Shown here: positions 60,326-64,000 of the stretch, in pieces
Layout of the letters: every line of letters starts with the position of its first letter
How positions within the stretch are numbered: the stretch's first letter is position 1
Assembly: GCA_003342895.1 (NCBI GenBank)
Contig: PTFA01000273.1
Coordinates: 453,284 to 517,283 of the forward strand
Length of the DNA: 64,000 bases
From: Casuarius casuarius
Lineage: Eukaryota > Chordata > Aves > Casuariiformes > Casuariidae
Direction: 5' to 3'
Translations under genes and position numbers: made by a program
Notes under the pieces: generated by a model
Databases searched by the model: none
Told to the model about the DNA's origin: nothing
What the model saw: the letters and a program-made list of their open reading frames with translations, nothing else

Positions 60326-63300
60326 CTTTATGTGGCTGAAGTGGTATGGTTCTGCTCTTGTGGCTGATTTTACTCCAGATCCCTCTGTGACAATATTTTT
60401 GATATCTGTGCATACAATAGTTTTTAAAAAGTACCTCCATCTTAGACACTATAAGGACATTACAAAGACACACAAAAATCAAGGACAGCCCTCTCTTCCG
60501 AATTGCTTTTTTTTCACTATTGAAATGTTTTGCCTTGTCAAAACAGAATATCTATTCTTACTGCCTAACCAGTTACATTTCTCCCTCTCCCGAAAGTAAA
60601 TAGTTATGGTGTTCTTTCCTCCCCAGATAAAAGATCATTCTTTTTTCTCTAATTCCTCTTATACATTTCCTTCTGTCCTCCTGGTTACTTTTGAGGTTTT
60701 TCCTGAATGTTGGATGGTCTCTTTACTTTCAGATGTTTGACTTAGAGTGATAGTAGCCAACTGATCCGAGAGGAAGGGGTCAAAAAGACCTACAAATAGG
60801 ACGTAATTTGACAAAAGAGAAAGCTGCCAGGCAGAGTATTTAAGATGAAGCTCTCTTGCCAGCTTCCCCTCCCTGGTCTTGTGAGAGTGAAGGACTTGCA
60901 CTGCCTGTGTCCCCTCATGAGGTTCACCAGCTGAAACTCCAAAGTTGGCTGAGCAGAGTGCAGTGGTCAAGCCTGAGAGTCCGCTGGGACTGCACACCCC
61001 AGGCTGTGCCAGGCTTAGCAAATATTGTTGTTAGATACACTCTATTAGAGTGTGTAACTTCAAAGGAACCAAAGTATTCGAACTGAAGGGGTTTGCAGTC
61101 TGCTCCCTCTCCCAGGAGCATGCGAGCACTGTCTCCCACATTAGAACCAGTCTTCTGGCACAAAAACCTTTTTTCTTTTCCCCAAAACACCATTAGTCTT
61201 GACATCTGGAGAGAAGAAAAAAGAGGCAATACTAATCTAAATTGAATGTGACTAATAACAGCAGCATCTGCTTGCTTTTTTAAAGAGGCCAAAATAATAT
61301 ACCACAGAGAATTGTTCGTGCTTTGTTAGTGATCCAAGCATAGAAGAAAGAAGAACATGAATCAGATATACCTCTGCACCTTCAAATTTTAGCAATGTTA
61401 GTGATGTCTCAGACAAGACAGGTATGATCATGCTTTTCTCTGTCAAAAAAGGGTGAGGCATTTGTTCTTTATCATAGTGACAAGTCAAGTGTCAAAGCCT
61501 CAGAGCGATCAGCCCATCAGACATGGGATTTCTTCAAAACTCACAGATCTGAGCTTTGCCAGGCTCAAAACGTAGCCCCCACAACATGTGCGCCCTTTAC
61601 GTTAAGTTTGTGGCCAAGGTAGAGCCCTGATCTAAATCAGGGGTGAGCAGGGCTTGCAGAGGTGGGGCCCCATTCCTGTGCCAGTTGGGAACGTGCACAC
61701 CCTGCCAGGCAGGGCTCCTGGGCCCAAGACACTTTATCTCTCCCTTAACTTGCCCTTTTTCCTCTTAACTTGCCCTTAGTTTGTGTAATGTTTAATTTTG
61801 TCACCACAAAAGGGTGTGTGGTTTTCTGTCCTACGGGAAGTGTATGATTTGCAGAGCAGGCTGTGGAGAGTAGGATTCTGTTTCATGTTTGCTTTTTTCC
61901 TTTTTTTGGTCTGATTGTCCCTTTTTTCCTAAGACAGCTGTAGACATAACCAGCAAATCTTTAATTTCAATGTATTCCTTATCAGTGTCCCAGTGTGTGT
62001 GCACGCTAGTCTGTGGACGCTGTTATTACAGCTGGCCCATAGCTATTACCTAGTCAGTATGAGGCTTCATCTGAGCCTGTTACGATCATACTGGGTATCT
62101 GTCGGGTGTCCTCCTTTCAGAGATGATTATCCCCATTGTCTTTTGCTGACTTTGCCCTTAGACCATCACAAACTGTGAGAAACACTTTCTAGTTGCAGTC
62201 TGAAGAGGGATGTACTTGCACCAATATTTTGCAATTGAGAAGAGGAACAAAACCAGCTGCCAAGCTAAAAATGGCAAACTGTTCTTACCAGTGCAGGACA
62301 ATGATTTTGCATTCTGATCCAATAAGAGTGCAAAATGCTACAGTATTTATAGGAAGGCTAATCGAAACATGAAGCAAAATATAAGTTTTAGAGAGAGCAA
62401 AGCTTTCTAGGGCAATAGAGAGTGAACAGCAGTAGATGGAAATATTTACAAAATAAAAGAGAACATATCAGAAGATAAGTTAAAATGAGTAAGGTAGCAA
62501 GTTAGAAAGTAGAAAATAATATACAAAATATGATTTAATACCACCCTTGCTAGAGATAACATCATCCCCAGTTCTTTCAAACCTTCAGCTTTATTTTCCT
62601 AGGAAAAAAGTAGGGGGAATGATGACTCTCTTTTTCAGGCAGACACATTGAGTCCATTCCCTACCACACACTGCAGCAATTCACTTTTGCTACTGCTGTC
62701 TGTCAGTGTATCCCATTTTTTTTCTTTCTTATCACCTTGCTTAAACTTGAAGGAAGCAGAAAGTTCACCTATGTCATTTGCTGGCAGCTGAAATCCTTTC
62801 TCAGTTCCTTAATGGAGGCAAGAATAGCTCCCCAAATCCAGCACTAGGTGTCCTGAGGCTTTCTTGGTTAGTAAAAGGAGATGGCAGGACTGCAATGTAT
62901 TAAACCTGCTGCTGTCTCCTGGGCATCATTTATAGATTCTCTGTCAACCCACAAGATCCTCTATTACAATGAACAGTGTAATTAGTCTATAATTAGAAGT
63001 TAATCACAAATCTATAAAAGAAGCTTCCAAATATTGACAATGGTTAAGTAACTGAAATTACCATATATAGCTAATTAATTGCTGATTTGAATTTGTCAGA
63101 GGAAATGCATTCTTAAAGCACCTATAATTCCTGTAGCAGAAATTACTCTTTCTTACTTCCATCTTCAGCAGCAGTGCGCATGTTAGTAAGTACTGAAGGA
63201 GATGAATGGGATAAAATATAAAAACAGTGATTTCAGTCTAGTTCAGTTGTATTCCAAAAAGTAGCTACGCTAAAACAGCAATTTTCTATGCAACAGATCA

Positions 63301-64000
63301 GTTCCCTCTTCGTATTCCAAGTCCACTTACCACACTACCTTCATCCTCCTCTGGATGCAGGGAGCATCCCAGCAAGAAACAGCAGACACACATACAATAT
63401 CCAGCATAAAAAAAAGAAAAAGAAAAAAATATTTTTACACAAAAAGATTTGATGGAAAAGGAATACTATTTTGCTGACATTTTTCTCTTTGTGACATTTG
63501 TTACTCATGTCCTACACATATCACAGGTATGGCAGGATGAGAAAGAAGTCCTCACCTCATAAATTGTTATTATTTATTTGCTTATTTGTATTAGCCTGCT
63601 GTCACAGACTGAAGCTCTGTTGTTTCAGACATTGTACAAACAAAAATCGAAGAGATTGTTTTTGCCTCAAAGGACTTATAATGCTCTGAATGGATACAGA
63701 CAGATGAGAGGATACAAGGAAGCAGTGATACAACGAACACGAGGGGCAGCGGTCTCCGCACATCTGCAATGTAAAGTGTTGTTTTCTGTTCTTTTGGGAG
63801 ACAAAAGATAATAAAGTTTCAAATCCATGTCTGATGAGAGTAGTTGAAAGGTGATGAGGAAGCCACATGATGGACATCCAAGGAAAAGCTCCTCCGCAGT
63901 GCAAGAAGCAGCATGGAAAAAAGTAGGAAAATACTTATTTTAAAATGTAGCACAAGTGACATGAGGGTGAGTCACAGGCCAGTCAGGGGTAGGAATCAGC
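60326..64000. other. Non-coding DNA, no gene seen
   Basis: Mostly unique sequence. Overlapping frames at 60659-61292 (minus, about 120 codons) show no domain. The phrase 'cttaacttgccctt' occurs twice (near 61744 and 61766). An A-rich tract lies at 63410-63432. A complex TAAT-rich block is listed at 62930-63130. Confidence 0.6.
62930..63130. promoter_or_regulatory. Possible conserved non-coding element, SOX/homeodomain-like
   Basis: Repeat-free block with a SOX-like ACAATG (62966-62971) beside a TAATTAG homeodomain word (62979-62985), a second 'aattag' at 62991-62996, and 'agctaattaattgctgattt' near 63070. The close pairing of SOX and homeodomain words is typical of neural or endodermal enhancers. 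Motif evidence only. Confidence 0.25.

Overview
The window looks like an AT-rich, gene-poor stretch of an amniote chromosome, most likely from a bird. The main evidence is the repeat content. Several CR1 non-LTR retrotransposons are present, including copies with the typical avian 3' end (a block like 'gttggactagatgatctcc' followed by a short 'ttctgtgattctgtg' tail). Under these lie much older, highly diverged CR1/L3-like copies, tRNA-derived SINE remnants and old palindromic amniote repeats. No primate or rodent SINEs are visible. A crocodilian or turtle cannot be excluded by eye.

I find no host protein-coding gene, rRNA or intact tRNA. The open reading frames are short, unconserved in appearance and scattered at the density expected by chance. 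The only ones with recognisable protein content are decayed pieces of CR1 reverse transcriptase. The window is therefore intergenic or deep-intronic.

Layout: 1-11.7 kb is mostly unique AT-rich DNA with an old palindromic repeat (6677-6775) and a possible conserved non-coding block near 1.9-2.25 kb. 11.7-14.5 kb holds two tRNA-SINE-like remnants; the second carries what looks like an older inserted repeat. 15.85-16.56 kb is a GC-richer, possibly LTR-derived patch. 20.3-21.0 kb is a probable ancient antisense CR1. 24.3-26.1 kb is a long ancient antisense CR1 broken by an AT-rich palindromic repeat with a 125-bp period (24.6-25.0 kb) and by a younger antisense CR1 (25.27-25.69 kb). 28.3-34.9 kb appears to be a degenerate tandem array of roughly 150-200-bp units rich in telomere-like GGGTTAGGG words, split by a long sense CR1 (about 30.25-32.44 kb). 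35.7-37.36 kb is a sense CR1 whose internal segments are out of order. 38.7-39.15 kb, 43.23-43.39 kb and 51.5-52.66 kb are further antisense CR1 remnants. 58.3-59.0 kb is the best preserved CR1 3' end. 59.8-60.32 kb is a candidate solo LTR.

The most unusual features are the telomere-word tandem array, the AT-rich palindrome and the scrambled CR1. Several complex, low-repeat blocks with homeodomain, POU, SOX or TCF-like words could be conserved regulatory elements, but that can only be settled by alignment. All family calls were made by eye from the sequence.
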